Source: Mycobacterium sp. 852013-50091_SCH5140682 (GTDB lineage Bacteria > Actinomycetota > Actinomycetes > Mycobacteriales > Mycobacteriaceae). Taken from it: 64,000 nt of DNA. The stretch lies in NCBI RefSeq assembly GCF_001665685.1, contig NZ_LZTB01000088.1, positions 25,062 through 89,061 on the forward strand, given 5' to 3'. The position numbers and the translations under genes were made by a program. Numbering within the stretch: the first letter of the stretch is position 1; each line of letters opens with the position of its first letter. A model generated the notes under the pieces. The model was not told where the DNA came from and did not search any database. It saw only the letters and a list, made by a program, of their open reading frames with translations. Below are positions 63,733 to 64,000 of this stretch, in pieces.

Positions 63733-64000
63733 TTTTGTTTGGAGAGTTTGATCCTGGCTCAGGACGAACGCTGGCGGCGTGCTTAACACATGCAAGTCGA
63801 ACGGAAAGGCCCTTCGGGGTGCTCGAGTGGCGAACGGGTGAGTAACACGTGGGTGATCTGCCCTGCACTTTGGGATAAGCCTGGGAAACTGGGTCTAATA
63901 CCGAATATGACCGCATGCTTCATGGTGTGTGGTGGAAAGCTTTTGCGGTGTGGGATGGGCCCGCGGCCTATCAGCTTGTTGGTGGGGTAATGGCCTACCA
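63733..64000 (+). rRNA. rrs: 16S ribosomal RNA, 5' part
   Basis: Begins TTTTTGTTTGGAGAGTTTGATCC at the 5' universal site (AGAGTTTGATCCTGGCTCAG is the 27F site), followed by the actinobacterial CGGAAAGGCCCTTCGGG stem. The segment GACCGCATGCTTCATGG in the first variable region is of the type seen in rapid growers. The rest of the operon lies beyond the window. Confidence 0.98.

Overview
The window is high-GC DNA from a rapidly growing mycobacterium (Mycolicibacterium type). Three things say so: the gene order uvrB-uvrA-lysX-infC-rpmI-rplT-tsnR ... pheST-argCJBDFRGH ... mpg-tyrS, which follows the Rv1633-Rv1689 backbone of M. tuberculosis; LysX and an LpqH-type lipoprotein; and a ribosomal RNA operon directly after tyrS, the position of rrnB in fast growers (slow growers normally keep only the rrn operon near murA). 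The species cannot be fixed from the 268 bases of 16S rRNA present. The M. tuberculosis pks10-type block between argH and the Rv1683-Rv1689 genes is absent; an ABC-F ATPase gene sits there instead.

Layout. 1-5 kb: 3' end of uvrB, a frameshifted esterase, an MFS exporter behind a MerR-type promoter, an MgtC-family protein and a DUF899 protein. 5.3-15.4 kb: tRNA-Cys, a second UvrA-like protein, a TesB thioesterase, a universal stress protein, an MBL hydrolase, and uvrA behind a PafBC-type DNA-damage promoter, then three small or poorly known genes. 15.5-22 kb: an LpqH-like lipoprotein and an accessory cluster of a helical-repeat protein, a CHAT protease-like protein and three unknown genes. 22-29.4 kb: a membrane esterase, lysX, a DUF1844 gene and the translation operon infC-rpmI-rplT-tsnR, with infC apparently starting at AUC and tsnR at CUG. 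29.5-36.8 kb: two divergent operons for a catabolic route (GntP permease, KDPG aldolase, N-acyl-D-amino-acid deacylase, fold-III PLP dehydratase, PfkB kinase, IclR regulator, RidA). 36.8-41.2 kb: an MpaB/DUF2236 protein, an Rv1647-type adenylyl cyclase and a Ser/Thr kinase carrying a seven-repeat RCC1 sensor. 41.2-53.4 kb: pheST and the complete arginine operon argCJBDFRGH behind an ARG box. 53.5-63.3 kb: an ABC-F ATPase, a lipase/acyl-CoA-synthetase fusion, a secreted protein, a Trm112-like protein, a TetR-ABC exporter operon, mpg and tyrS. 63.3-64 kb: rrnB promoter, leader and the start of 16S rRNA.

How genes work together. The 29.5-36.8 kb block reads as one pathway. A sugar-acid permease would import an N-acylated D-amino sugar acid; the deacylase would release the D-amino acid; the PLP enzyme would eliminate ammonia, with RidA hydrolysing the enamine or imine; the kinase and aldolase would turn the 2-keto-3-deoxy product into pyruvate and glyceraldehyde 3-phosphate. 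The best-fitting substrate is N-acetyl-D-glucosaminate (oxidised GlcNAc). The arg genes form a coupled, ArgR-controlled operon. uvrA, uvrB, the UvrA-like protein and mpg are DNA-repair functions. The helical-repeat/CHAT cluster is the most obscure part of the window.
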